From: an uncultured Prevotellaceae bacterium
Lineage (GTDB): Bacteria > Bacteroidota > Bacteroidia > Bacteroidales > Muribaculaceae
Length of the DNA: 64,000 nucleotides
Direction: 5' to 3'
Assembly: GCA_946186575.1 (NCBI GenBank)
Contig: CAMHNO010000006.1
Span: forward strand, 1 to 64,000
Shown piece by piece: positions 16,317 to 25,719 of this stretch (position 1 is the first letter of the stretch; the number at the start of each line of letters is the position of its first letter). A program made the position numbers and the translations under genes. The notes beneath the pieces are model-generated. The model saw only the letters and a program-made list of their open reading frames with translations. It was not told where the DNA came from and ran no database searches.

Positions 16317-17300
16317 CTAAACAGTTGCTGTGATGATGGTGGCGCAACCTTCGATGTAAAGCTGATCGACACATGCCGGTGCCAGAAGCGACTCACCGCG
16401 ATTGAGGCTCACGGCCATGCCGCCGTCGCAGCCAACTGTAGCCTTGCCACTGGTGCACATCAGGCACAGAAATGCGTCGTGAGGCATGGGGTGGCAGTAG
16501 TGACCGTCGACCATGATGCGGTCAACATCGAAGAAGATGCTGTTGATGAGCCTGATGTGCCCCTTGCGGTTGGGGTAATGGCGCAGGCAGTCGAGGCTCA
16601 CAGTGTAGTCGATGGCATCGATGGCGAGCTGGGTGTGCAGCTCTCGTGGCTTGCCGTTGCTGTCGATTCGGTTGTAGTCGAAGACCCGATAGGTGATGTC
16701 GCTTGCCTGCTGCACCTCGAGCAGCAGGTTGCCGGCGCCTATCGAGTGAATGCGGCCAGCCGGAAGGAAGAAGATATCGCCCTGGTGAGTGTTGTGGCGA
16801 GCGAGCACGTCGAGCAGAGTGCCTTGCTCCATGTGTTTGAGATACTGCTGCGGTGTGATGGTGCGGCTCATTCCTGCCAGCAGCGAAGCACCTGGTTCGG
16901 AATCGATGATGTACCACATCTCGGCCTTGCCGCTGCAGCCATGTCGCCTGCGTGCGAGGTCGTCGTCGGGATGCACTTGCACCGAGAGGTCTTTGTGTGC
17001 GTCGATAAACTTCACCAGCAGCGGGAACTCGTGGCCGTGCTTGCGGTAGACACGTTGCCCCACGAGCTGCCCCTTGAATCGCTTGATGAGCTCTCGCAGT
17101 CCAGTGCCTGCAAACTCGCCGTTGACAACAATGCTCTCGTGTCCTTCAAGCCCCGATATTTCCCAGCTTTCGCCCACATTGTGGGCTTTGATTTCAATGC
17201 CCTTGAAGGCGGCAATCTTGTCGCCTCCCCAAAGCACGGTTTTCAAGTTCAGGTCAAACTTGAAAAGCTGTGGCGTCAATATTTCGCTTGTTGCGGGCAT
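16317..17300 (-). CDS. manA: Class I mannose-6-phosphate isomerase
   Basis: A 327-residue zinc enzyme interconverting fructose-6-phosphate and mannose-6-phosphate, feeding GDP-mannose and glycan synthesis. Zinc ligands are visible in LSVQVHPDDDLA (Gln, His), GKAEMWYIID (Glu) and PAGRIHSIGAGNLLLEVQ (His), and GESWEISG near the N-terminus is typical. The length matches the short bacterial type. It lies upstream of the histidine phosphatase on the same strand, separated by 58 bp. A possible -7 box TAATTTTG is the complement of 17326-17333, but I found no well-spaced -33. Confidence 0.93.
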   Translation of the reverse strand: MPATSEILTPQLFKFDLNLKTVLWGGDKIAAFKGIEIKAHNVGESWEISGLEGHESIVVNGEFAGTGLRELIKRFKGQLVGQRVYRKHGHEFPLLVKFIDAHKDLSVQVHPDDDLARRRHGCSGKAEMWYIIDSEPGASLLAGMSRTITPQQYLKHMEQGTLLDVLARHNTHQGDIFFLPAGRIHSIGAGNLLLEVQQASDITYRVFDYNRIDSNGKPRELHTQLAIDAIDYTVSLDCLRHYPNRKGHIRLINSIFFDVDRIMVDGHYCHPMPHDAFLCLMCTSGKATVGCDGGMAVSLNRGESLLAPACVDQLYIEGCATIITATV

Positions 17301-17530
17301 TAATGTGGATAATTGTTCAAAAATGCAAAATTACAAGTTTTTTCTTTAAAAATGCCTATTAGTTTGCAAAACTTTGTTTTTTCTTTTCTCCATCTCATGT
17401 GGTGCGAATCTCCATTAGGCTTAATGAGTACTGCTTTTAGGGCCGACGTTCAACCTTGCGCATTTTTGTTTTAAGAATAAAAAAAACTTAACAATTCAGT
17501 TTTTAGTAGGAAATATCAAAATATAAAGAC

Positions 17531-17538
17531 TAACTTTG
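17531..17538 (+). promoter_or_regulatory. -7 promoter element upstream of the 17586 gene
   Basis: TAACTTTG followed by CA, 47 bp before the start codon. The expected -33 TTTG is not present at 19-21 bp, so the promoter call rests on the -7 box alone. Confidence 0.45.
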
Positions 17539-17585
17539 CACTGCTTTTTTCAAAAAAACTGTAAAACAACAACTATTACGAGTAC

Positions 17586-18263
17586 ATGACAACACGCAAC
17601 AAGAAGATTTTGTGGTGGATAGTGGGAGCTACGGTGGCTACCATGGTCCTGCTCTATGTCTTCTGCCCACCGGTTCACAACTGGGGCAATGCGTTGTTGG
17701 GAAGGAATGAAAAAGCTCTGCCTAAGCCCGACACAACGGCGACCAACGAATATGAATATGGAGTGCCGGTCGAGAGTTTTGAGGTAGAGACCATTGACGT
17801 GCCGCGCGATTCTTTGCTCGACAGCCTCAAGATGGCCGACTCAATCATGGCGGCCGCCGAGGTCAAGCCGCTTAACGGACCTCCACCCACGCACATCGAG
17901 GGTTTTGGCGAGGGGCCATTGCCCCCTGCACCGTCTAAAAATCAAGTGCCTGGCCGCACTCAGGAAGACATGCAGGAAGTAACCCCGATGTCGCTGACCG
18001 ACCTTGAGGCACATGAGTCGGAGAATGCTGCTGTCAACAACAAGATCAAGGCTTGCCGTGCGAGCTACAACAAGCTCATGGCAGTCTATGCTCAGTTCTC
18101 GAAGATGCCCACTGCTGCCCTCCAGGAGCAGGGTGCGAAGCTCAAGGAAGCACTGCTAAAGGACTTGACAGCGCTGATGAACTTGTCGAAGACCAAGAAC
18201 GATGACATGGGCATGGAAGAAGCTGCCGACCTGCGCCGCGAGGTGAACAAGATGCAGTTTTAG
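17586..18263 (+). CDS. Membrane-anchored protein with C-terminal helical domain, unknown function
   Basis: 225 residues. A single N-terminal membrane segment (about 9-27, ILWWIVGATVATMVLLYVF) is followed by an acidic, Pro-rich extracytoplasmic linker (residues 30-125, with PPPTHIEGFGEGPLPPAP). A predicted helical region follows (about 135-225, with AACRASYNKL-like heptads and an acidic-basic pattern). No catalytic motif is visible and I do not recognise the family. It precedes YfhO by 217 bp on the same strand. Those 217 bp contain only weak hairpins. Confidence 0.7.
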   Translation: MTTRNKKILWWIVGATVATMVLLYVFCPPVHNWGNALLGRNEKALPKPDTTATNEYEYGVPVESFEVETIDVPRDSLLDSLKMADSIMAAAEVKPLNGPPPTHIEGFGEGPLPPAPSKNQVPGRTQEDMQEVTPMSLTDLEAHESENAAVNNKIKACRASYNKLMAVYAQFSKMPTAALQEQGAKLKEALLKDLTALMNLSKTKNDDMGMEEAADLRREVNKMQF

Positions 18264-18480
18264 TTTTAATATTACTGCGCTTCGCGCTAATGTTTTTTTA
18301 ATTTAGCACTAAGGGTGCAATAATATTGAGCTTGGAGGGATGACCTTCGTCGGCTGCTTTTAAAGCAGCAAGAATCAAATAAAACAGGTTAAATTGCTTG
18401 CGGTTGATGTTTTTTTTGTAATTTTACACGCTAAAACACTTTTTGGCCGAAAAAATTGCAAATAAAAACAATCAAGGATA

Positions 18481-21090
18481 ATGGAAAACGAAATTCTCAA
18501 CAAGCGATTGATAGGCACCCTGACGGTGCGTAGTGTGGTCACCTTTGTGGTCTCGATATTAGCGTTTGCCGCTATCTCTTGGATATACTTCTATCCGAGC
18601 GATGTGAACGGCTCGGTGCTTCGTCAGAACGATGTGCTGCAGGGTGCGGCTAACGGTCAGGAGGCCAAGATCTATAACGAGAGCCATAACGGCGAGCCCA
18701 CATGGTGGACCAACAGCCTCTTTGGTGGCATGCCCACATTCCAGATAGCTCCCAGCTACAAGAGTAACTCAATCATCAACACACTGGGCAAGGTTCTGAC
18801 CCTGGGTTTTCCGTCGCCTGTGAGCTGGGTTTTCTTGCTCATGTTGGGCTTCTTCATCCTGATGCTGTCGTTTGACATGAAATGGTATTTGGCAGTGCTG
18901 GGTGCTATTGGCTACGCGTTCTCGTCCTATTTCTTTATTATCATAGATGCAGGCCACATTTGGAAGTTGCTCACCCTGTGCTACATACCACCCACAATAG
19001 CCGGCATAGTGTGGGCCTATCGCGGCAAGTATCTGCTTGGAATGGCCGTAGCCGCATTTTTTGCCACGCTGCAGCTCATCAGCAACCATGTGCAGATGAC
19101 CTATTACTCGCTCTTTATCATTGTGCCGCTTGTTATAGCTTTCTTGGTAATTGCCATCAAGGACAAGAAGATAGGGCAGTGGTGCATAGCCACATGCTCG
19201 CTGGCAGTGGCGGCGGCATTGGCGTTAGGTGCCAACGCTTCAAACTTGTATCTCTCCTATAAATACTCGCAAGAGACCATGCGTGGCGGCCACAGCGAAC
19301 TCACGTCTAAACCCTCGGAGGCCGACAAAGCCGCGGTGAGCAGCGAGCCCACCAATGGCGGCTTGAGCAAGGAATATATCACCCAGTGGAGCTACGGCAT
19401 CGACGAGACCTGGACACTGATGGTGCCCAACGTTAAGGGCGGTTCAAGCATGAAAACACTGGCCGAGGTTGACGACGCCGACGCGATTGCCGCCGATAGC
19501 GAGTTGGGAACCGAAGTGCTCGGTCAGCTACCCCAATACTTTGGCGACCAGCCGTTCACGAGTGGCCCGGTCTATGTGGGAGCACTCATTTTTGTGCTGT
19601 TCATACTTGGCCTCTTTGTGGTTAAAGGTCCTGTGAAATGGGCGTTACTGGTGGCTACTGCGCTATCTGTTATGCTCTCGTGGGGTCACAACTTTATGGG
19701 ATTGACCGATTTCTTTATCGACCACTTCCCGATGTACAACAAGTTCCGCACCGTGTCGAGTATTCTTGTCATCGCTGAGTTCACGATGCCATTGCTGGCG
19801 GTGCTCGCATTGAAAGAGATGTTCACGCAGGACGATTTCTTCAAGAAATATGGCAAGCTCACCTACGGCGTGTTTGGCGCATGTGCGCTACTGTGCGCTC
19901 TCTTTGCCCTCGCTCCAAGTCTATTTGGTGGAGGCTTTACTGCCAACGAGACCGAGGGTCTTAATCAACTACTCGGGCAACAAAATAAGAGCTTGGGCGA
20001 TTTACCATTTTTCACCGCGGCTGTTGTAGACATTCGCCAGAGCCTTGTTACTGCCGATGCATGGCGCAGCTTGTTCATTATAGTGCTTGGGTTTGGAGTG
20101 ATAATGCTTTACAAGTTTGGCAAGTTCAATGCCATGGCTGCCGGGTTGATTATCGCAGCAATCGTGTTTGTCGACATGTTTGCCGTGAACAAGCGCTACC
20201 TTAACGAAGATCGCTTTGTGAGCTCCGACGAAGTTCCTGCCACCACCTTTGAGAAAACTGCTGCCGACGCCAAGGTGCTCACCGACAAAGACAAGAACTA
20301 CCGTGTGCTCGATATCCCCAACCTGCAGCAGCCCCGTTCGAGCTACTTCCACAAGACCGTGGGAGGCTATCATGCAGCCAAGCTCACGCGCTATAACGAC
20401 CTGCTCGACCGTCAAATTATGCCAAGTGTCAGTAGGCTGATTAATGATATCAACACCAAGCATACCATCGATACCGTTCCACCAGTGCTCAACATGCTCA
20501 ACTCGAAATATTTCTTGCTGGGCGACACCGAAAACGATGTGTTCCGCAACGAGCAGGCACTGGGCAACGCATGGTTTGTCGACACCATCACCTACGTCAA
20601 CAATGCCGATGCCGAGATGAAGTTCCTCGACAATTTCGACCCATCGACGAGTGCCGTGGCCGATGCACAATTCAAGGATGTGCTCGGTACTGCCAAGCCC
20701 AAGCAGGCTGGCGACACCATCTATGAGACAGGCTATGAGCCCAACAAGCTCACCTATAAATACAGAAGTGCTCAAGGTGGCCTGGCGGTGCTGAGCGAGG
20801 TGTACTTCCCCTGGGGCTGGAAAGCCACTGTAGATGGCAAGGAGGTGAAAATTGGTCGCGTGAACTATGTGCTGCGAGCAATGCAGCTGCCTGCTGGCGA
20901 CCACACCATTGTCATGACCTACGACCCGCAGGAGGTTAAGGACACCGAGAGTGTGGCCAGCATTTCGGTCTATGCAATCCTGTTCCTGATTCTTGCCGCA
21001 CTGGGATGGGGCATCTACAGCTCCACCCGTCGCAAGGATGACGAGTTAGTAAAAAACAATAAAGAAGACTCTAACAAAGCTGAGAATTAA
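18481..21090 (+). CDS. YfhO family integral membrane protein
   Basis: An 869-residue polytopic membrane protein with about a dozen hydrophobic segments: the first near 17-35, a cluster at 105-260, then 360-480 and 535-560, and the last at about 825-848. The periplasmic C-terminal part contains DIPNLQQPRSSYFHKTVGGYHAAKLTRYNDL, GLAVLSEVYFPWGWKATVDG and PAGDHTIVMTYDP, the hallmarks of the Bacteroidetes YfhO family. YfhO proteins are GT-C-like and in Gram-positive bacteria take part in lipoteichoic acid glycosylation; the Bacteroidetes role is not established. A methyltransferase-like gene follows by 16 bp. Confidence 0.9.
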   Translation: MENEILNKRLIGTLTVRSVVTFVVSILAFAAISWIYFYPSDVNGSVLRQNDVLQGAANGQEAKIYNESHNGEPTWWTNSLFGGMPTFQIAPSYKSNSIINTLGKVLTLGFPSPVSWVFLLMLGFFILMLSFDMKWYLAVLGAIGYAFSSYFFIIIDAGHIWKLLTLCYIPPTIAGIVWAYRGKYLLGMAVAAFFATLQLISNHVQMTYYSLFIIVPLVIAFLVIAIKDKKIGQWCIATCSLAVAAALALGANASNLYLSYKYSQETMRGGHSELTSKPSEADKAAVSSEPTNGGLSKEYITQWSYGIDETWTLMVPNVKGGSSMKTLAEVDDADAIAADSELGTEVLGQLPQYFGDQPFTSGPVYVGALIFVLFILGLFVVKGPVKWALLVATALSVMLSWGHNFMGLTDFFIDHFPMYNKFRTVSSILVIAEFTMPLLAVLALKEMFTQDDFFKKYGKLTYGVFGACALLCALFALAPSLFGGGFTANETEGLNQLLGQQNKSLGDLPFFTAAVVDIRQSLVTADAWRSLFIIVLGFGVIMLYKFGKFNAMAAGLIIAAIVFVDMFAVNKRYLNEDRFVSSDEVPATTFEKTAADAKVLTDKDKNYRVLDIPNLQQPRSSYFHKTVGGYHAAKLTRYNDLLDRQIMPSVSRLINDINTKHTIDTVPPVLNMLNSKYFLLGDTENDVFRNEQALGNAWFVDTITYVNNADAEMKFLDNFDPSTSAVADAQFKDVLGTAKPKQAGDTIYETGYEPNKLTYKYRSAQGGLAVLSEVYFPWGWKATVDGKEVKIGRVNYVLRAMQLPAGDHTIVMTYDPQEVKDTESVASISVYAILFLILAALGWGIYSSTRRKDDELVKNNKEDSNKAEN

Positions 21091-21106
21091 CGACTGAGAG
21101 CTGATT

Positions 21107-21829
21107 TTGGGTATCATCAGGAGATATCGCACGGCACTTAGCCGTCATCACCGGAGCAAAGGGCATGGTATTCATTCGCCCTTTGCCTTCCACTTTGTAC
21201 GCTTTGTGCTGCGTGAGAAACTGCCTTACTATAGCTATAACGAACTGGCAAGCATCAAGCAGGCAATAGTGCATCTGTTGCGCGGTAGTAAAAATCATCC
21301 CCGAGTGATTTCGCTCAAGGGCCTGAAATTAGTGTTCAGGGTAACCAACTTTTTCAATCCGGCAAGCATTCTTCAGATTGGGACCAACTATGGCTTGACC
21401 GAGGCTTGCATGCTGAGCGTGGCCGACAGCAGCCGGCTGTGGCTCTATGACCCGCACCTCGATGCTTATCCAGTCACTGGCACTGTGCTTGCCCCACTTC
21501 TTGAGCGTATAGATTGCTTCAATGACCTTGCGGTGGCTCTTGACGACTATGCCGGCGGCGTGAGCGCCACTGGTAGTACACCCTATGTTCTGGTTAACTC
21601 CATACCTGCTGCCGATGACTTGCCCGCATTGCAGCAGTCGCTCCTGAAAATGCTGGGTGGTGATAGTGTGATAATGCTTCGAAACATCCACCGCAGTAAT
21701 GAAATGAAGCGCCTTTGGAAGTTCCTTGAGGATAATCAGCCTAAGGGACAGTCATTTACTAACGAGAAGACAGCCGTTTTAGTGTCGAGACCAAAACTCA
21801 ATCGCGAGCAATTCTTCTTGTGGTTTTAG
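21107..21829 (+). CDS. SAM-dependent methyltransferase-like protein
   Basis: A 240-residue cytoplasmic protein starting with a TTG codon 16 bp after YfhO, so probably in the same transcript. Residues 16-32 (SKGHGIHSPFAFHFVRF) match the N-terminal signature of a Bacteroidetes class I methyltransferase-like family. The Rossmann part has SILQIGTNYGLTEACML (glycine-rich SAM loop in which the usual second and third Gly are weak) and LWLYDP as strand 2. The last third is typical of the family: LLKMLGGDSVIMLRNIHRS. The binding loop is not fully canonical, so activity is not certain. Confidence 0.75.
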   Translation: MGIIRRYRTALSRHHRSKGHGIHSPFAFHFVRFVLREKLPYYSYNELASIKQAIVHLLRGSKNHPRVISLKGLKLVFRVTNFFNPASILQIGTNYGLTEACMLSVADSSRLWLYDPHLDAYPVTGTVLAPLLERIDCFNDLAVALDDYAGGVSATGSTPYVLVNSIPAADDLPALQQSLLKMLGGDSVIMLRNIHRSNEMKRLWKFLEDNQPKGQSFTNEKTAVLVSRPKLNREQFFLWF

Positions 21830-21860
21830 AAGGGCAAGATTTAGCATTTGTTGCAAGTAT

Positions 21861-21900
21861 TGCATTTAAATGAATTTAAATGAACTAAAATGAACAAGTG
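21861..21900. repeat. Four degenerate 10-bp tandem units
   Basis: Units TGCATTTAAA, TGAATTTAAA, TGAACTAAAA, TGAACAAGTG. Period and position (downstream of a stop codon) parallel the decamer array at 9505-9544, though the sequence differs. Confidence 0.65.
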
Positions 21901-21986
21901 TTTTTTTAAAAAATGTTTAAGAAGTACATTTACAGGTTAAAAATATGTTAATAAGAATTAAATTGCAAACTTAAATATTTTGCTTG

Positions 21987-22018
21987 TTTGCAAAAGTTCA
22001 TTTTTGTTTATATATTTG
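21987..22018 (+). promoter_or_regulatory. Promoter for the 22199 dockerin/DUF4886 gene
   Basis: TTTG (21987-21990), 20-bp spacer, TATATTTG (22011-22018). Matches the Bacteroidetes consensus exactly and implies a 5' leader of about 175 nt. Confidence 0.7.
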
Positions 22019-22198
22019 CATTGTAAAAAAGAACAGAGATACATTCATCATTATATAACCATCGTAATTAATACATTCCTTTTTAGTTGTCTGCGTCTGC
22101 TTTGTTTGAAAAGCGGGCGTAGGTTTTTTTGTAATGTAGTAGTGTGGTGTATTGGAAAATAGTTATTAATTTTGCAATCGAGAGAAATCAAGTTATAA

Positions 22199-24031
22199 AT
22201 GAGCCGCGTAGCACGAAAAATATTGACATTAATGTTACTCTTGTGCCTGGCATTGCAAGCTGCGTCAGCCGCCGACCTGGTTGAGAGCAATGGCTTGCGC
22301 TATATGGTGCAGAATGCCGATAGCACAGCATGCCTGGTGGCTCCCGTCGAAGGCTATGACAGTGAGAGCGTGGTGATACCGGCGATGGTGGGAAGTTGTC
22401 GTGTCAGGTCGATAGCAAGTGGTGCATTTGGGCATTGCAACTGGCTCGTGAGATTGTCGTTGCCATCGACTATTGAGGAGATAGGCGAAGGTGCCTTTGA
22501 CGGCTGCGACAATCTTGCAGTGGTGCTCTCGCATGTTGCCGATGCCGCCATGGTGACCAGGCATTTGCCGGCAGGTGCTCAGTTGTGGGTTGATGCTGCT
22601 CTGGTCGAGGCTTACTCTCAGGTTGGCATTCGGCCGGCTACCTTGATTGATGTTGACAGTGTGCATCGCAGCGCCAACCTGTGTGACGTGAACCATGATG
22701 GTGTGGTGAATGCTACCGACGTTACAGTGGTGTATAACCATCTGCTGGGCTATGATGAGCAACAAGGTGGCGATGCCGACGACGACGGCAAGGTCACGGC
22801 AACCGACGTGACAGTGACCTATGATGCCATACTCTCCGGAAGAACAAGTGGTGTGGGCGACAAGGGCTATTGCTTTGCTCTCTACGACTCGGTAGCTTGC
22901 CGTGCCACAGTGAGGATTGACGATGAGTTGCACTTGCCCGTGGGCGAGCAGTTGTGCATTGTGGCTCACGACAATGAACGCATGGCGCCGGTTGCGTCGG
23001 GCACCGAACTGATGAGAGGCCTGTTGCCCAGTGGTGGCGTGGCCAGTGCCGCTGGCGTGCCAGTGCTTTTTCTCGATAACAAGCGCTACAATGAAGGCAC
23101 CGATGCTCAGGTTGTGATGCTGGCTCGTACAGGCCCCGACACAATTTATTATAATGATGTGACAGTGCATGTGGCACCTCATGTGGTGACCGACACTCTG
23201 CGCGTGCTCTCGATAGGCAACAGCTACTCGCTCGACGCGTTGAGCTACATGCCGTTTGTGATGAAGGCAGTTGCTCCCGAGGTGTATCTCAAGCTTGGAG
23301 TGATGTACATGGGCGGTGCTGGGCTTGAGACCTTTTGCGACTCAATCGACAGCCCATCGTTCACCTACTTCTGGTCGCATGGAGCCCAGCCGTGGGACGC
23401 GCTTCAGGGGGCGACACTGAGCGAAGTTTTGCAGTCTCAGCCCTGGGACGTGATAGTGCTGCAGCAGCAGTCGAGCGCCGCTCGCGACTATGGCACCTAT
23501 CAGCCCTATCTTAATCAGTTGATTAGTTGGCTCGACGAGCGTGTGAGCTGGGAGCATGAGAAGGCGTGGCTCATCACCCCGTCCTATCCCGAGGGGCTCG
23601 ACCGCTTGGCACCCGACACCACCAGCGTGCAGATGTTTGAGCGCATAGCTGAGAGCGTTGGCCAAATGCAAGCCCATACAGGCATCGACTTGCTCTTGCC
23701 CTGCGGCACAGCCATCCAGAACGCCCGCACCACACCGCTCGATTCGCTTGGCGACAATGGTCATCTGTTTCATCATCTGCACTTGCAGGATGGCATTCCG
23801 TGCCTGATTGAGACCTATGCCGCCAGTGCCGCCTTGCTTGCCCGTTATGGGCTGAGCGAGCGCGTGTGGGCCGATGTCACGTGGGTCGACGGCAAGTGGC
23901 TCACGACCAAGAATATTCAGGAAATCAACGGCGCCCCAGTGGGAATGAGCGAAGCTAACCGCGCAATAGCGAGGCAGTGTGCAATCAAAGCACTTGAAAA
24001 CCCGTTGAAAATTACAGTGATTGACTATTAA
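22199..24031 (+). CDS. Exported LRR-dockerin-DUF4886 (SGNH hydrolase-like) protein
   Basis: A 610-residue exported protein with signal peptide (to about residue 24). Residues 45-130 contain a BspA-type LRR unit (SIASGAFGHCNWLVRLSLPSTIEEIG). Residues 157-215 form a dockerin with two Ca loops (DVNHDGVVNATD and DADDDGKVTATD), placed internally rather than at the C-terminus. From about 335 a DUF4886 domain starts with LRVLSIGNSYSLDALSYMP, where the Ser of GNSYS is the likely SGNH nucleophile; VIVLQQQSS and GHLFHHLHLQDGIPCLIETYA follow. Probably a carbohydrate esterase-like enzyme (inference). It ends 11 bp before a serine hydrolase gene, suggesting an operon. Confidence 0.85.
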   Translation: MSRVARKILTLMLLLCLALQAASAADLVESNGLRYMVQNADSTACLVAPVEGYDSESVVIPAMVGSCRVRSIASGAFGHCNWLVRLSLPSTIEEIGEGAFDGCDNLAVVLSHVADAAMVTRHLPAGAQLWVDAALVEAYSQVGIRPATLIDVDSVHRSANLCDVNHDGVVNATDVTVVYNHLLGYDEQQGGDADDDGKVTATDVTVTYDAILSGRTSGVGDKGYCFALYDSVACRATVRIDDELHLPVGEQLCIVAHDNERMAPVASGTELMRGLLPSGGVASAAGVPVLFLDNKRYNEGTDAQVVMLARTGPDTIYYNDVTVHVAPHVVTDTLRVLSIGNSYSLDALSYMPFVMKAVAPEVYLKLGVMYMGGAGLETFCDSIDSPSFTYFWSHGAQPWDALQGATLSEVLQSQPWDVIVLQQQSSAARDYGTYQPYLNQLISWLDERVSWEHEKAWLITPSYPEGLDRLAPDTTSVQMFERIAESVGQMQAHTGIDLLLPCGTAIQNARTTPLDSLGDNGHLFHHLHLQDGIPCLIETYAASAALLARYGLSERVWADVTWVDGKWLTTKNIQEINGAPVGMSEANRAIARQCAIKALENPLKITVIDY

Positions 24032-24042
24032 TAGAGCAGAAA

Positions 24043-25626
24043 ATGAATAATTTGCGCAATTTTTTATTGATATTGATGCTGGTGATAGCAGGAGCCAGTT
24101 GTAACGCCAAACCAGGAGCAAAAGCTGCGAACGATATCACTGCCACAAGCAGTGCCAAGCTGCCTCGCAGCACCGCGGCACAGGAGGGTGTTGATCCGCT
24201 GGCTATAAAGGCGATGGTCGACGCTCTGATGGCACTTCCCAAAACCGATCTTCACCACCTGATGATAGTGCGCCACGGCAAGGTGATTGCCGAGGCCCAT
24301 CCTGCGCCGTTTGCTGTTGACGAGGTTCACACGCTCTACTCTTGTAGTAAGACCTTCACGATGCTTGCCATTGGTATGCTCATCGACGACGGCAAGTTGC
24401 GACTCACCGACAAGGTTGTGGATTTGTTGCCCGACAAGGTCCCCAAGCGTCAAAGTGCTGCTCTAAGGGCAATGACGGTTAAGCATCTGCTCACCATGAC
24501 AGCCGGCATCAAACCTTCGCTCACGCTGCAGCAGGAGGGTGACGACTGGGCGCGTCTGTGGCTTGCTCAGCCTGTCACCAAGCTTGGCAAGTTCCAGTAT
24601 GACTCGATGTGCACATTTGTGCTTGCGGCTATCGTTCAGCGCATCACTGGCACTAAGTTGCTCGACTTCATGAACGAGCGTTTCTTTCACCCTCTGGGCA
24701 TCACCGAGGCCGATTGGGAAGAGAGTCCCGATGGCATCAATGTGGGCGGATGGGGCCTGAGGCTCACCGCCGAGTCGATGGCTAAGGCAGGAGTGTGCAT
24801 CATGAACAAGGGCAAGTGGGACGGCAAGCAACTAATCAGCGCCAAATGGCTTGACGAGGCGCAGAGCAAGCACACCAACTACAGCAAGCCTGGCAAGCGC
24901 GCCACCGACACCAATCAGGGCTACTGCTACCAGATGTGGCGTTGCATGCAGCCCGGGGCTTATCGTGCCGATGGTGCCTATGGGCAGTTCATTGTCATGC
25001 TCCCCGAGCAAGACATGGTGGTGGTGATGACTGGCGTCTCGCACGAGACAGGCAGGGAGCTCGCATGCATCTGGAATCACTTGATTCCTGGTGTGAAGAA
25101 TACTGCGTTGCCTGCCAACGACAAAGCTCAGGGAATGCTTGCCGACCGTCTTGCTACGTTGTCGCTCAAAATGCTGGTGGGAAATGAGAGCAATGGCATG
25201 AGGAGCATAACTCTCACTCTGGGCGAAAATGCACGCCATTACAAGACCATGCAGCTCGACCACGATGGCGAGCAACATTATGACATCACGCTCACAAGCG
25301 CCGATGGCAATGTGCAAAAATTTCCTGTTGCTATCTATCGTTGGGCCAAAGTGTCTACTGCCCAGGTTCCACCCTACAATAATGCTGTTGCACCTGTCAA
25401 TGTCAAGAAGATTGACGGACTCAAAGGCGACTACACAGTGGCGGGCAACTATGCCTGGACAAGCAACAGTCAACTGCAGATAAAGCTATACTGGACTAAC
25501 TGGATTGTGGCCAATACCTTTACTGTCAACCTCAAAAGCGATGGCACTGCCACCATAGTCAACGACGAAGGCACGCCTGGTATCGCACCCGAGGTGATAA
25601 AGGCTACATATATATACACGAAATGA
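24043..25626 (+). CDS. Serine hydrolase lipoprotein (class C beta-lactamase/esterase family)
   Basis: A 527-residue lipoprotein: the signal ends in VIAGASC (Cys at about 21). The beta-lactamase-fold domain has the SxxK motif in LYSCSKTFTML (about residue 103) and family-typical KHLLTMTAG and GAYGQFIVMLPEQDMVVVMTG. These proteins are usually esterases, amidases or peptidases rather than antibiotic resistance enzymes. A C-terminal extension from about residue 395 is beta-rich and may be a separate domain. It follows the DUF4886 gene by 11 bp and probably shares its transcript. Confidence 0.88.
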   Translation: MNNLRNFLLILMLVIAGASCNAKPGAKAANDITATSSAKLPRSTAAQEGVDPLAIKAMVDALMALPKTDLHHLMIVRHGKVIAEAHPAPFAVDEVHTLYSCSKTFTMLAIGMLIDDGKLRLTDKVVDLLPDKVPKRQSAALRAMTVKHLLTMTAGIKPSLTLQQEGDDWARLWLAQPVTKLGKFQYDSMCTFVLAAIVQRITGTKLLDFMNERFFHPLGITEADWEESPDGINVGGWGLRLTAESMAKAGVCIMNKGKWDGKQLISAKWLDEAQSKHTNYSKPGKRATDTNQGYCYQMWRCMQPGAYRADGAYGQFIVMLPEQDMVVVMTGVSHETGRELACIWNHLIPGVKNTALPANDKAQGMLADRLATLSLKMLVGNESNGMRSITLTLGENARHYKTMQLDHDGEQHYDITLTSADGNVQKFPVAIYRWAKVSTAQVPPYNNAVAPVNVKKIDGLKGDYTVAGNYAWTSNSQLQIKLYWTNWIVANTFTVNLKSDGTATIVNDEGTPGIAPEVIKATYIYTK

Positions 25627-25666
25627 GGCGCCACCGAATCGTGATTTCCTGATTTTTACAAAAATA

Positions 25667-25698
25667 TTTGGTAAATTGCCAATAATATGGTAAATTTG
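25667..25698 (+). promoter_or_regulatory. Promoter for the XRE-S24 regulator; decides its start
   Basis: TTTG (25667-25670), 20-bp spacer, TAAATTTG (25691-25698). Transcription would start near 25704, downstream of the ATG at 25687, so that ATG cannot be used from this promoter. The ATG at 25720 is the better start. Confidence 0.7.
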
Positions 25699-25719
25699 CC
25701 ACAGATAATTGTAAATACT

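Larger units (their letters stand above)
21830..22198. other. AT-rich intergenic region with decamer repeats and a promoter
   Basis: No gene is seen. It holds four 10-bp tandem units at 21861-21900 and a consensus promoter at 21987-22018 that leaves an unusually long leader of about 175 nt before the 22199 start. The leader has no riboswitch fold that I can recognise. Confidence 0.6.

Noticed and set aside
22019..22198. Possible riboswitch in the long leader of the 22199 gene
   Set aside because: No conserved aptamer motif (TPP, cobalamin, SAM, c-di-GMP) could be recognised; the region is plain AT-rich sequence.
22265..23182. A 305-codon minus-strand frame opposite the dockerin/DUF4886 gene
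   Set aside because: Shadow frame rich in His and Cys; the plus strand encodes signal peptide, dockerin and DUF4886 motifs.
24043..25626. Calling the serine hydrolase an antibiotic resistance beta-lactamase
   Set aside because: SxxK alone does not indicate beta-lactam hydrolysis. The protein is a large lipoprotein with an extra domain, typical of esterase-like family members.
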